64,000 nt of DNA from an uncultured Oscillibacter sp. (GTDB lineage: Bacteria > Bacillota > Clostridia > Oscillospirales > Oscillospiraceae): assembly GCA_910584995.1 (NCBI GenBank), contig CAJUDW010000001.1, positions 62,001 through 126,000 of the forward strand, read 5' to 3'. Below are positions 1-7,678 of the stretch, piece after piece. The position numbers and the translations under genes were made by a program. Position 1 is the first letter of the stretch. Every line of letters starts with the position of its first letter. The notes below the pieces were generated by a model. It worked only from the letters and a program-made list of their open reading frames with translations, did no database searches and had not been told where the DNA came from.

Positions 1-195
1 CTCTACCGGGGCGGACAGCACAGCGGAAAGGGAGCCGTACCGTTCCATCAGGGCGTGGGCAATAGGATTGGTGTCCCGCCGGGGGATGGCATAGTAAAGC
101 AGCAGTTCCAGGGCCTCGTGATCTGCGTAGCCCTCCAGCCCGCCTGCGAGAAAGCGTTTCCGCATATGCGCCCTGTGCCCGTCGTGAACACCCAC
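1..195 (-). CDS. radC: RadC family protein (JAB/MPN domain), 5' part only
   Basis: This is the first 65 codons of a gene that runs off the left edge. The translation matches the N-terminal helical region of RadC (UPF0758): HDGHR, then MRKRFL, DHEALELLL and the hallmark AIPRRDTNPIAH. The C-terminal JAB metal-binding motif lies outside the window. I chose the GTG start at 195 because it precedes the conserved HDGHR by three residues and has a G-rich stretch upstream; no ATG is available in this frame. RadC was long called a DNA repair protein, but its biochemical role is unsettled. A good promoter lies directly upstream, so it is probably transcribed separately from degV. Confidence 0.85.
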   Translation of the reverse strand, partial: MGVHDGHRAHMRKRFLAGGLEGYADHEALELLLYYAIPRRDTNPIAHALMERYGSLSAVLSAPVE

Positions 196-231
196 GATAT
201 CATCCCCCCGCTTCGTATTTTTAACAGGAAC

Positions 232-260
232 AGTATAACACAGGCAGGTTTTGCCCACAA
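232..260 (-). promoter_or_regulatory. sigma-A promoter for radC
   Basis: Reading the minus strand, TTGTGG (255-260) and TATACT (232-237) are separated by 17 bp. The -10 box lies about 37 bp upstream of the proposed radC start. Confidence 0.65.
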
Positions 261-303
261 GCTATTTTCCCCGGCGAATCCCCCTTTTCCCGGTTCCCGG
301 AGA

Positions 304-338
304 GAAAGAATCCCGCCCCGGCGATCTGCCGGGGCGGG
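304..338 (-). terminator. intrinsic terminator after degV
   Basis: Arms CCCGCCCCGGC (312-322) and GCCGGGGCGGG (328-338) form a perfect 11-bp stem with a 5-nt loop. On the minus strand it is followed by the T-rich ATTCTTTCTC. It lies about 165 bp past the degV stop. Confidence 0.6.
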
Positions 339-502
339 GTCAAGCCGCGAAAAAGGCCGCGCAGCGTTTGCGCCTCCAGGCGCGAAGAAGCGGGAATCCC
401 TTTCCTCCGGCAGCATGCAGGCCGGGGGAGAACCGCCTCCCAACCTGCACCGGCAGGCCGGATCCCCGCAGGAAAGCGGCAGAGCCTCTTTTTCGAAGCA
501 GG

Positions 503-1354
503 TTATTCTTTGGAGAAGAAGGCCGCGCCTACGGCGCCGGGGCCCACGTGGGTGCCGATGACCGCGCCGATGGCGCACACCGGCAGATGCTCAGTCCCCT
601 CCTGCCACAGTTCCGCGCTGTCCGCCGCATATTTTTGCAGCATGCTGTCGTCCAGGCCGCTGAAGCCCAAGGCATAGGGCATGTCAAAATTCACGCCGCC
701 GGACTGCATAATCAACTCCGTCAGCAGGTTATTGGCCTTTTTGGAACCTCTGGCCTTTCCAATAACCTTCACCTCGCCGTCCACCACGGAAATCACCGGC
801 TTGATGGAGAGGAGCCCTCCGGCAGCAGCGGTAACGGCGGAGATCCGGCCTCCCCGCTTCAAGTACTCCAGGGTATCCACCAGGGCGATGAGGCGGATCC
901 GCTTCTTGGCCTGATCCAATTCCCGGGCAATCTCCTCCGCGCCCTTCCCCTCGTCCCGCAGGCGGATGGCGTAACGGACCAGGATATGTTCACCGAAGGT
1001 AGCGTTGAGGCTATCCACCACAAAGGCCTTCCCGGGAAAGTCCCCGGCGGCGATCATGCCGCTCTGGAAGGTGCCGGACAGCTTGGAGGACAGGGTGATT
1101 GCCACCACCTCATCCCCGTTTTCCGTCAGGCGCCGGAAGGCCTCCGTAAAATCATAGGGCGTCAGCTGGCCGGTGGTAGGCAGATCGGAGCACTCAATGA
1201 GTTTTTCATAGAATTCCCGGGGCGGCAGATCCACCTGATCCCGGTAGGTCTGCCCCGCCCACTGTACCGTCAGGGGCAGGAAGGTGAGGCCCTTTTCCTC
1301 CGCCTCCCGCCGGTCAAAATCCGAAGCCGAGTCGATTACAATCTGAACTGCCAT
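503..1354 (-). CDS. DegV family fatty-acid-binding protein
   Basis: A 283-residue protein of typical DegV/FakB length. It begins with the family signature IVIDSASDF and carries the lipid-head-group loops PTTGQLTP (about 59-66) and SSKLSGTFQS (about 88-97), plus the LVDTLEYLKRGGRIS segment typical of DegV folds. FakB members bind a fatty acid and present it to the kinase FakA, so that exogenous fatty acids enter phospholipid synthesis; FakA is not in this window. The gene starts 15 bp after the MarR gene and is very probably cotranscribed with it. The specific ligand cannot be read from the sequence. Confidence 0.92.
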   Translation of the reverse strand: MAVQIVIDSASDFDRREAEEKGLTFLPLTVQWAGQTYRDQVDLPPREFYEKLIECSDLPTTGQLTPYDFTEAFRRLTENGDEVVAITLSSKLSGTFQSGMIAAGDFPGKAFVVDSLNATFGEHILVRYAIRLRDEGKGAEEIARELDQAKKRIRLIALVDTLEYLKRGGRISAVTAAAGGLLSIKPVISVVDGEVKVIGKARGSKKANNLLTELIMQSGGVNFDMPYALGFSGLDDSMLQKYAADSAELWQEGTEHLPVCAIGAVIGTHVGPGAVGAAFFSKE

Positions 1355-1369
1355 CTTGTTTTCCTCCTG

Positions 1370-1849
1370 TTATTTCGCATAGAGCGTTTCCTCGTTTCCC
1401 TCCGCCATCAGGCGCTCCGCCCGGCTGAGGTTTTCCGCAATTACGGTCAGGGTACGGTAAAAGGCCTCCAGTTCCCCAGGTGGGATATCCCCGCTGACAC
1501 AGCGGTTTATCCGCAGGATCACTGTCTCCAGTTCCTCTGTAACGGCCCCGCCCTCCTTTGTGAGGCGGTATTTACGGCGGTACGCACCGCCGCCGTCCTT
1601 TTCAATCAGTCCCTTGCCCTCCAGCGCCCGCAGCACACGGGACACCTGGGCCTTGTCAATCATCTCCAGCGCGGCCAGTTCCGTCTGGGTGGCCCCCTCC
1701 GGACGATGGGCCAGATGGCACAGCAGATCCGTATGGGCCGCCGACAGGCCGTAAGGGGCCATTTTCATCCCCTTCAGCGCCTGGATGGATTTCAGCGCCC
1801 CGCCCGCCAGATTGGTAAAACGGATCAGCCGGCTCTCCTTCATGTCCAC
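1370..1849 (-). CDS. MarR family transcriptional regulator
   Basis: A 159-residue winged-helix regulator. The HTH spans about residues 39-95 (SAAHTDLLCHLAHRPEG, TQTELAALEMIDKAQVSRVLRALEGKGLI) and the wing carries the usual basic stretch YRRKYRLTKEG. It heads a two-gene operon with degV. Its promoter overlaps a perfect 6-4-6 palindrome, which suggests autorepression. MarR proteins next to fatty-acid-binding proteins recall FabT, but the operator here does not look like the published FabT site, so lipid sensing is only an inference. The ATG at 1849 is followed two codons later by a second possible start at 1843. Confidence 0.88.
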   Translation of the reverse strand: MDMKESRLIRFTNLAGGALKSIQALKGMKMAPYGLSAAHTDLLCHLAHRPEGATQTELAALEMIDKAQVSRVLRALEGKGLIEKDGGGAYRRKYRLTKEGGAVTEELETVILRINRCVSGDIPPGELEAFYRTLTVIAENLSRAERLMAEGNEETLYAK

Positions 1850-1884
1850 GGGACACCCCTCCCTTTTCCCAAAAATCTGTAGGT

Positions 1885-1912
1885 ATCATATCACATCTTG
1901 TTGAGTTGTCAA
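1885..1912 (-). promoter_or_regulatory. promoter of the marR-degV operon
   Basis: On the minus strand TTGACA (1907-1912) is followed after 16 bp by TATGAT (1885-1890). The -35 box lies inside the palindrome at 1899-1914. Confidence 0.8.
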
Positions 1913-1914
1913 CA
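1899..1914. promoter_or_regulatory. candidate MarR operator (perfect palindrome)
   Basis: TGTTGA-GTTG-TCAACA is a perfect inverted repeat of two 6-bp arms with a 4-bp centre. It covers the -35 box of the marR promoter, which is the usual arrangement for a self-repressing MarR protein. Confidence 0.6.
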
Positions 1915-1933
1915 TTTATTTTCCATCAAATCC

Positions 1934-2036
1934 CCCGCCTTTGGCGCAGGGGAGGGAAAGGCAGGCCATACCCATGGCCAGCACCTCTTCGGAGACCCGC
2001 CTTTGGCACAGGGGCGGGAAAGGCAGGGCTTACCCA
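1934..2036. repeat. two direct copies of a 41-bp sequence
   Basis: Copies at 1934-1974 and 1996-2036 share CCCGCCTTTGGC, CAGGGG, GGGAAAGGCAGG and TACCCA in the same order, with a few substitutions. The start-to-start distance is 62 bp. The second copy includes the stop codon of the endonuclease Q gene, so the repeat probably arose by local tandem duplication of the gene's 3' end. Each copy also has short GCCTTT/AAAGGC arms that could fold. Confidence 0.6.
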
Positions 2037-3241
2037 AAGGAAATCCGCCCGTAGGCGCCGTCGAAGCCGGGGCTCCGCTCCACGCGGCCCTGCCGCATAC
2101 GGCGGATGCCCTCCGCCGCCCGCCGGCCCGCCAGACGCTCCACATCGGGCAGTTCCGCCTCCCGGAGGATGAAGAGTTCCGGCCCCAGTTCCCGCAGCAG
2201 GGTTTCATACAGGGCCATAACCCGCTTTCCGGGCTTGGAGAACCCGGCCCGCTCCGCCAGAAGTTCCGGCAGGGAGACCAGGCTCTCAAAGGGCCTGGCC
2301 CCTTCCGGCCGAAACCCCTCCGGGCGATCCGCCATCTCCTCCACCCGATGGGCTACGCCTACGGTCAGGGGTTTTCCGCACACCGGGCACAGGCCCCCCA
2401 GATCCAGCGTCTGCCGGGGCGTCAGGCACACGCCGCATTTCCGGTGCCCGTCCAGATGGTACTTCCCCTCCTCCGGAAAAAACTCCAGCGTCCCGCCGAA
2501 GCCCTTCCCGGTGTGGAGGGCCTCCGCCAGGGCCGGGTAGGTCCGCTCCGTATCCAGCAGGCTGGCCTCCCGGCCCAGCCTGCTGGGGGAGTGGGCGTCG
2601 GAATTGGACACCAGGGTCAGCCCGTCCAGGGCGGAAACCCGCCAGTTCATCGGCGGGTCCGAGGAGAGCCCCGTTTCCACCGCGCAGATTTGGGAGGCCA
2701 TATCCCCAAAGCACTCCTCCAGGGACGTGAAGCCGGAAAACGCGCCAAATACGGAGAAGTGGGGCGTCCAGATATGGGCGGGGATCAAAATGGCCTCCGG
2801 GCAGGCGTCCAGGGCCATGGCCAGCAGATCCCGGCTGTCCAGCCCCAGGATGGGCCTGCCGTCGGAACGGATATTGCCCACAGCCTCCAGCCGGGCGGAC
2901 AGGGCGTCCGCCGCCGCCAGATCCGGCAGCAGGATCAGATGATGGGCCTTCCGGGTCCTGCCGCCCTTACGGTAGATACAGCTGATTTCCCCGGTGATGA
3001 GGAAAAAAGGCGTCACGCCCCCGCCGGACAGGCGCAAATCCTCCCGAAGGGCGAACACGCCCTCCCCGGCGGGAACCAGCTGTTCCCGCAGTTCCGCCCG
3101 CCAGGCGGGATGGGTGAAGTCCCCGGTTCCCACCAGGCCGATACCTTTACGGCGGGCCCACCAGTCCAAGCGGGGGAGGTCACAGTCCCGGCTGACGGCC
3201 ATGGAAAAACGGGAATGGATATGAAGATCCGCAATATACAT
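2030..3241 (-). CDS. endonuclease Q (PHP-domain DNA repair nuclease)
   Basis: A 403-residue protein with an N-terminal PHP domain: DLHIHSRFS at residues 5-13, then GTGDFTHP, ITGEIS, HHLILLP, PAHIWTPHFS and SNSDAHSP supply the metal ligands. A zinc knuckle follows (CGVC and CPVC, about residues 288-308). This matches the EndoQ family, which nicks DNA 5' of deaminated bases (uracil, hypoxanthine) and abasic sites; it is best known from Thermococcales and some Bacillota. The start at 3241 has a GAGGAG ribosome site 7 nt upstream. The gene stands alone between oppositely oriented pfkA and the marR-degV pair. The family call is firm; the substrate is by family only. Confidence 0.85.
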   Translation of the reverse strand: MYIADLHIHSRFSMAVSRDCDLPRLDWWARRKGIGLVGTGDFTHPAWRAELREQLVPAGEGVFALREDLRLSGGGVTPFFLITGEISCIYRKGGRTRKAHHLILLPDLAAADALSARLEAVGNIRSDGRPILGLDSRDLLAMALDACPEAILIPAHIWTPHFSVFGAFSGFTSLEECFGDMASQICAVETGLSSDPPMNWRVSALDGLTLVSNSDAHSPSRLGREASLLDTERTYPALAEALHTGKGFGGTLEFFPEEGKYHLDGHRKCGVCLTPRQTLDLGGLCPVCGKPLTVGVAHRVEEMADRPEGFRPEGARPFESLVSLPELLAERAGFSKPGKRVMALYETLLRELGPELFILREAELPDVERLAGRRAAEGIRRMRQGRVERSPGFDGAYGRISFG

Positions 3242-3385
3242 ATCAATACTCCTCTGCTTTGCTACAAGCTTCGCCCGCTCCCCGGCGATTCCATCATAAA
3301 GTCAGGAAAAGGGCTGTTTTTCCAAGGAAGAACGGATTCTATCCCCGGTTAAAGTAGATCGTTTCCTCTTTTCGTCTCCCGGCTC

Positions 3386-3414
3386 TTGACAGGAGGCCCG
3401 CGGGGCGGTATATT
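3386..3414 (+). promoter_or_regulatory. promoter of pfkA
   Basis: A consensus TTGACA (3386-3391) is followed after exactly 17 bp by TATATT (3409-3414). This implies a 5' untranslated leader of about 100 nt before the ATG at 3526. Confidence 0.8.
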
Positions 3415-3424
3415 TCCAGTGACG

Positions 3425-3478
3425 GCCTGTTTGAAATGCGCCGGATGCCAAGGGTTTTCCACCGTCTTTCAAGCAGGC
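3425..3478 (+). promoter_or_regulatory. possible 5'-terminal hairpin in the pfkA leader
   Basis: GCCTGTTTGAAA (3425-3436) can pair with TTTCAAGCAGGC (3467-3478) over 12 bp with a single G-U, enclosing about 30 nt. The left arm begins within a few nucleotides of the predicted transcription start. A structure at the extreme 5' end can protect an mRNA; no T-run follows, so it is not a terminator. Confidence 0.4.
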
Positions 3479-3525
3479 GCCGTCAAGAAGGAAAAGGTCA
3501 ATACGGGAAGGATGGAGGTTTTTTC

Positions 3526-4536
3526 ATGGAGAAACAGGTTAAAAGAATCGGCGTTCTCACCAGCGGCGGCGACGCCCCCGGCATGAACGCCGCCCTCCGG
3601 GCGGTGACGCGGACCGCCGTGAATCAGGGGATCGGCTGCGTCGGCATCCGCCGGGGCTGGAACGGCCTGATCAACAGCGATTTCATCCCTATGGGTTCGT
3701 CCAGCGTCAGCCACATCATCAACAAGGGCGGCACTCTGCTCTATACCGCCCGCAGCATGGACTTTATGGAACCCGCCGGCCGCGCCAAGGCCCTGGATAC
3801 CTGCCGCCTGCTGGGGCTGGACGGCATCGTGGCCATCGGCGGCGACGGCACTTTCCGGGGCGCCCTGGCCCTGAGCCGCCAGGCGGCGGAGACAGGCATG
3901 AGCCTGCGGGTGGTGGGCATCCCCGCCACCATCGACAACGACATCGGCTGCTCCCACTACACCATCGGGTTCGACTCCGCCTGCAACACCTGTATTGAGT
4001 GCATCGACAAGCTGCGGGACACCATGCAGTCCCACGAGCGCTGCTCCGTGGTGGAGGTCATGGGCCGCCACGCCGGGTATCTGGCGCTGTATGTGGGCAT
4101 CGCCGTAGGCGCCACCGCGGTGCTGATCCCGGAGCGGGAGGTGGACTTTGAGCGGGACATCGTGGAAAAAATCCGCCGGGCCCGCCTGGCCAACACCACC
4201 CATTACATGGTAGTGGTCGCCGAGGGCGCAGGCAGCGCCATCGACATTGGCCGCCGCATCCATGAGGAACTGGGCATCGATCCCCGGGTCACGGTGCTGG
4301 GCCACATCCAGCGGGGCGGCAGCCCCACCGCCCGGGACCGGGAAACCGCCAGCCGCATGGGCTACCGGGCCGTCATGGCCCTGCTGGAGGGCAAGGACAA
4401 CTGCATCATCGCCACCCAGAACGGCAAAATCGTGGATATCGAGATGGAAGAGGCCCTGCAGATGAAGAAACCCTTCCAGATGGAGCGTTACCAGATTCTG
4501 GAGTCCCTGACCAACAGCAAGGGGCCTGATATCTAA
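3526..4536 (+). CDS. pfkA: ATP-dependent 6-phosphofructokinase
   Basis: A 336-residue PFK that phosphorylates fructose 6-phosphate in glycolysis. It has GVLTSGGDAPGMNA at the nucleotide-binding N-terminus, GGDGTFRGA, PATIDNDI with the catalytic Asp, TIGFDSACNT, MGRHAGYLA and LGHIQRGG. GGDG, together with a small residue before TIDND, marks the ATP-dependent type; pyrophosphate-dependent enzymes have GGDD and PKTIDND. The ATG at 3526 follows a GGAGG ribosome site; an upstream in-frame ATG at 3436 lies inside the leader and is not used. A strong terminator follows the gene. Confidence 0.96.
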   Translation: MEKQVKRIGVLTSGGDAPGMNAALRAVTRTAVNQGIGCVGIRRGWNGLINSDFIPMGSSSVSHIINKGGTLLYTARSMDFMEPAGRAKALDTCRLLGLDGIVAIGGDGTFRGALALSRQAAETGMSLRVVGIPATIDNDIGCSHYTIGFDSACNTCIECIDKLRDTMQSHERCSVVEVMGRHAGYLALYVGIAVGATAVLIPEREVDFERDIVEKIRRARLANTTHYMVVVAEGAGSAIDIGRRIHEELGIDPRVTVLGHIQRGGSPTARDRETASRMGYRAVMALLEGKDNCIIATQNGKIVDIEMEEALQMKKPFQMERYQILESLTNSKGPDI

Positions 4537-4628
4537 GGATTTCCCCTCCGGCTTCTACATATAACCGGCAAACCGAAAAACGGCAGTCCGGCCCAATCAG
4601 CCGCCCACGCGGCTCCCCGGGCCGGCCG

Positions 4629-4668
4629 AAACCGCCCCCGGCGTTTGAAACGCCGGGGGCGGTTTTTT
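4629..4668 (+). terminator. intrinsic terminator after pfkA
   Basis: The arms CCGCCCCCGGCGTTT and AAACGCCGGGGGCGG form a perfect long stem around a GAA loop, followed by TTTTTTG. It sits between convergent pfkA and trkH. On the minus strand the tail is only TTTC, so its main use is for pfkA. Confidence 0.93.
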
Positions 4669-4676
4669 GTTTCCTG

Positions 4677-6140
4677 TCAGCCCCGGAACCGCCGGATCCG
4701 TCCCCGCCGGTTCCAAATGGAGGGGGCAAACAGCAGCAGCATGGGGAAGATTTCCAGCCGCCCCGCCAGCATGTCAAAGGACAGCAGCAGCTTGGAGAAG
4801 GGGGAAAAGGCAGAAAAATTTCCCATGGGCCCCACCATCTCCAGGCCGGGGCCGATGTTGTTGAAGCAGGCCGCCAGGGCCGTGAAGGTGGTGACCAGAT
4901 CAAACCCCTCCAGGGACAGCAGCAGGAAAGAGCCCGCCAGCAGCAGCACATAGACCGAAAGGTACACATGGGCGCCCCGGGTGGTCTTCTCCGACACGGG
5001 CTTCCCCTCCAGCCGGACGGTAGTCACAGCGGCAGGATGGAGCATCCGCCGCATGTCCGCCACGGAAGACTTCACCAGGATCAAAATACGGGAGACCTTG
5101 ATACCGCCGCCGGTGGATCCCGCGCAGGCGCCTACAAACATCAGCGTCACCAGAATCCCCTTGGAGAGGGTAGGCCAGGTGTTGAAATCCGCCGTGCCGT
5201 AGCCGGTGGTGGTGATGATGGAGGATACCTGGAAGAAGGCGTACCGCAAACTCTGCCCAACAGACCCGTAGATATGGACAATATCCGCTGTGATAGCCGT
5301 CACGGAGGCAGCCACAATCAGGAGATAAGCCTTCAGTTCCTCGGAGCGGAAGACCTCCCCGAAGCGGCGGATCAGAAGGAAATAGTAGAGATTGAAATTG
5401 ACGCCAAAAAGCAGCATGAAAATGCCGATCACCACGTCAAAATATGCGCTGTCATATGCCCCCACACTGAGGTTCCGGCTGCTGAACCCGCCGGTCCCGG
5501 CAGTGCCGAAAGCATGAATGCAGGCATCAAAGAAGGACATGCCCCCCGCCAGCAGAAGGACGATTTCAATCACCGTCATGGCGAGATAGATACCATAAAG
5601 GATTTTGGCGGTGTCGCTCATGCGGCTTACCAGCTTGCCTACGGTAGGCCCCGGGACCTCCGCCCGCATCAGGTGCATCCCGTGGCCGTCGGTCATCGGC
5701 AGGACGGCCATGACAAACACCAGCACCCCCATGCCGCCCACCCAGTGGGTAAAACTCCGCCAGAAAAGGCACCCCCGGGTCAGGTGCTCCACCTCCGTGA
5801 GAATGGTGGAGCCGGTGGTAGTGAAGCCCGAGACCGTTTCAAAAATGGCGTCCACATAACTGGGGATATCCCCGGAGAGGACGAAAGGCATGGCCCCGAA
5901 AAGGGACATGACAATCCACGCCAGGGATACCACCGCCAGACCGTCCCTGGCGTACAGGGCGGTGCTCTTGGGGCGGCGGAACCCCAGAAGGACCCCGGCC
6001 AGAACCAGGAAGGCTATCGGCACCAGGAACGGTTCCAGCGACTCCCCATATATGCCCGCCGTCAGGGCGGGCACCGCCATCAAAGCCGCCTCCACCAGGA
6101 GAATACGGCCGATGACAAAGCCAATCATTTGATAATTCAT
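4677..6140 (-). CDS. trkH: TrkH-family potassium uptake transmembrane subunit
   Basis: A 487-residue polytopic membrane protein. It contains the repeated selectivity-filter P-loops of the SKT superfamily: FETVSGFTTTGST (about 100-112), FGTAGTGGFSSRN (about 213-225), SSIITTTGYGTADFN (about 310-324) and AACFNNIGPG (about 427-436). GACAGSTGGGIK is the conserved loop before the last filter. It forms the K+ pore gated by the cytosolic RCK protein encoded 12 bp upstream (trkA). Its 3' end converges on pfkA across a shared hairpin. Confidence 0.94.
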   Translation of the reverse strand: MNYQMIGFVIGRILLVEAALMAVPALTAGIYGESLEPFLVPIAFLVLAGVLLGFRRPKSTALYARDGLAVVSLAWIVMSLFGAMPFVLSGDIPSYVDAIFETVSGFTTTGSTILTEVEHLTRGCLFWRSFTHWVGGMGVLVFVMAVLPMTDGHGMHLMRAEVPGPTVGKLVSRMSDTAKILYGIYLAMTVIEIVLLLAGGMSFFDACIHAFGTAGTGGFSSRNLSVGAYDSAYFDVVIGIFMLLFGVNFNLYYFLLIRRFGEVFRSEELKAYLLIVAASVTAITADIVHIYGSVGQSLRYAFFQVSSIITTTGYGTADFNTWPTLSKGILVTLMFVGACAGSTGGGIKVSRILILVKSSVADMRRMLHPAAVTTVRLEGKPVSEKTTRGAHVYLSVYVLLLAGSFLLLSLEGFDLVTTFTALAACFNNIGPGLEMVGPMGNFSAFSPFSKLLLSFDMLAGRLEIFPMLLLFAPSIWNRRGRIRRFRG

Positions 6141-6152
6141 ACCGTTCCGCCT

Positions 6153-7514
6153 TTATTGGAGAATGTCCCGGATATCCTGGAGTGTGGTGCGGGTAGTGAC
6201 GACAATCACGTCGTCATAGGGGTTCAGGGCGTCCATACCGGAGGGGATGACGATTTTTCCGTTCTGCCGGACAATGCCCGCCACCAGGATCCCGCTTTTC
6301 AGCTTCAGATCCTTCAGGGGGACTCCGGCGAACCCGGCATCCCCCGGGACGCCGAATTCCAGGGCCTCCACGGCCCCGTCCACCAGCCGGTGCAGGGTCT
6401 TGATCTGCGCACCAGAGGCGCTCTGCATGGCCCGGACGTACTGGACGATCAACTCCGTGGTGACAGTCCCGGCGGAAACCACACTGTCCACCATGCCCTC
6501 GTTGGACACCAGATCCACCAGGGACTTGCGGTTGATCTTCGCCACCACCTTGCAGTTTTCCGTCTGCTTGGCGGCACTCATAGACATGAGGATGTTGGCC
6601 TCGTCCATGCCGGTAATAGCGACAAAGGCGTCGGTCTGGTCGATGCCCTCCTCCCGGAGAAGTTCGCTGTCGGTGCCGTCGCCTACAATCAGCAGGGCCC
6701 GGGGCAGCTGCTCCGCCATACGGATGCACCGCTGCTCGCTCTGGTCGATGATCTTCACGGACATGTCCATGTCCAGCAGTTCGGAGGCCAGATAATAGCA
6801 GATCTTGCTGGCCCCCACAATCATCACGGAGGAGGCCTTGGCCCGGAACACCCCCAGCTGGCGGAAGAACTGGGCCAATTGATCGGAGGAGGAGGTCAGA
6901 TAGATCTTGTCCCCCGCCCGCAGGACGAAGTCGCCGGAGGGAATGATGGTCTCCCCCTTCCGGGACACGGCGCAGATCAGTACCCGGACACGGAGGCTTT
7001 TGTAAAGGTTTAGCAGCTGCACGCCGTCCAGGGCGGAATTCTCCTTCACCCGGTACTCCACCAGTTCCAGGCGGCCCTTGGAAAAGGACTCCACCTTCAT
7101 GGCCGTGGGGAACCGGAGGACGCGGGCAATCTCCCTGGCGGCGGCCTTCTCCGGGTTGATGGCCATGCTGAGGCCCAGTTCTTCCCGCATGAAACGCAGC
7201 TGCTTTTCGTACTCCGGGTTCCGGACCCGGGCAATGGTATGGGGGATGCCCAGCTTTTTGGCCACAAGGCAGGAGAGGATGTTGATTTCATCGCTGGAGG
7301 TGGTGGCAATCAGCAGTTCCGCCCGCTGTCCCTGGGCCTCCTTCTGCACCTCGTAACTGGCGCCGTTGCCGCAGACGCCCATGACGTCGTAAATATTGAT
7401 GATATTGTCAATCAGCTGAGGATCCGCGTCAATGACGGTAACCTGGTTCTCGCCGGAGAGCTGCTGTGTCAGTTCCAGGCCCACCTTGCCGATCCCCACG
7501 ATGATGATTCTCAT
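6153..7514 (-). CDS. trkA: Trk system potassium uptake protein TrkA (double RCK)
   Basis: A 453-residue cytosolic regulator with two RCK units in tandem. RCK1 starts at residue 1 (MRIIIVGIGKVGLELTQ, Rossmann dinucleotide fold, acidic VIDAD) with a TrkA-C domain at about 130-215. RCK2 starts near 230 (VMIVGASKICYYLA) with a second TrkA-C domain at the C-terminus. It binds NAD(H)/ATP and gates TrkH. The ATG at 7514 has GGAG at a good distance; an upstream in-frame ATG would precede the Rossmann motif needlessly. It is the first gene of the trkA-trkH operon. Confidence 0.93.
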   Translation of the reverse strand: MRIIIVGIGKVGLELTQQLSGENQVTVIDADPQLIDNIINIYDVMGVCGNGASYEVQKEAQGQRAELLIATTSSDEINILSCLVAKKLGIPHTIARVRNPEYEKQLRFMREELGLSMAINPEKAAAREIARVLRFPTAMKVESFSKGRLELVEYRVKENSALDGVQLLNLYKSLRVRVLICAVSRKGETIIPSGDFVLRAGDKIYLTSSSDQLAQFFRQLGVFRAKASSVMIVGASKICYYLASELLDMDMSVKIIDQSEQRCIRMAEQLPRALLIVGDGTDSELLREEGIDQTDAFVAITGMDEANILMSMSAAKQTENCKVVAKINRKSLVDLVSNEGMVDSVVSAGTVTTELIVQYVRAMQSASGAQIKTLHRLVDGAVEALEFGVPGDAGFAGVPLKDLKLKSGILVAGIVRQNGKIVIPSGMDALNPYDDVIVVTTRTTLQDIRDILQ

Positions 7515-7560
7515 AGTCTTTCTCCATTTCTCCCCGTCCAAAATTTCTTTGGTTTACCGT

Positions 7561-7589
7561 ATTATAAAGGATACTGCCGGAAAAGTGAA
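7561..7589 (-). promoter_or_regulatory. promoter of trkA-trkH
   Basis: On the minus strand TTCACT (7584-7589) is followed after 17 bp by a consensus TATAAT (7561-7566), about 47 bp upstream of trkA. Confidence 0.7.
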
Positions 7590-7615
7590 TACTTCCCCGC
7601 AAATTTTCCCGGCGT

Positions 7616-7631
7616 CCCCTGCCGGCAGGGG
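7616..7631. repeat. 16-bp perfect palindrome between gluQ and trkA
   Basis: CCCCTGCCGGCAGGGG reads the same on both strands. It may act as a weak terminator for gluQ, but the minus-strand tail is not T-rich. Confidence 0.35.
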
Positions 7632-7678
7632 CTCCGCCTGCGCCGGTCTGCCACCCCCTTCCGGTCGTTTTCCGCCCT

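Larger units (their letters stand above)
196..502. other. intergenic region between radC and degV
   Basis: This holds the radC promoter and a perfect 11-bp GC-rich hairpin that can end degV transcription. I see no convincing gene. The long overlapping open frames here are GC-rich antisense artefacts without ribosome binding sites. Confidence 0.5.

Noticed and set aside
251..1882. 543-codon plus-strand frame over degV and marR
   Set aside because: It is antisense to two well-supported genes; long shadow frames are common in GC-rich DNA.
7515..7678. c-di-AMP (ydaO) riboswitch upstream of trkA
   Set aside because: The leader is too short and lacks the expected conserved elements; only a promoter is visible.
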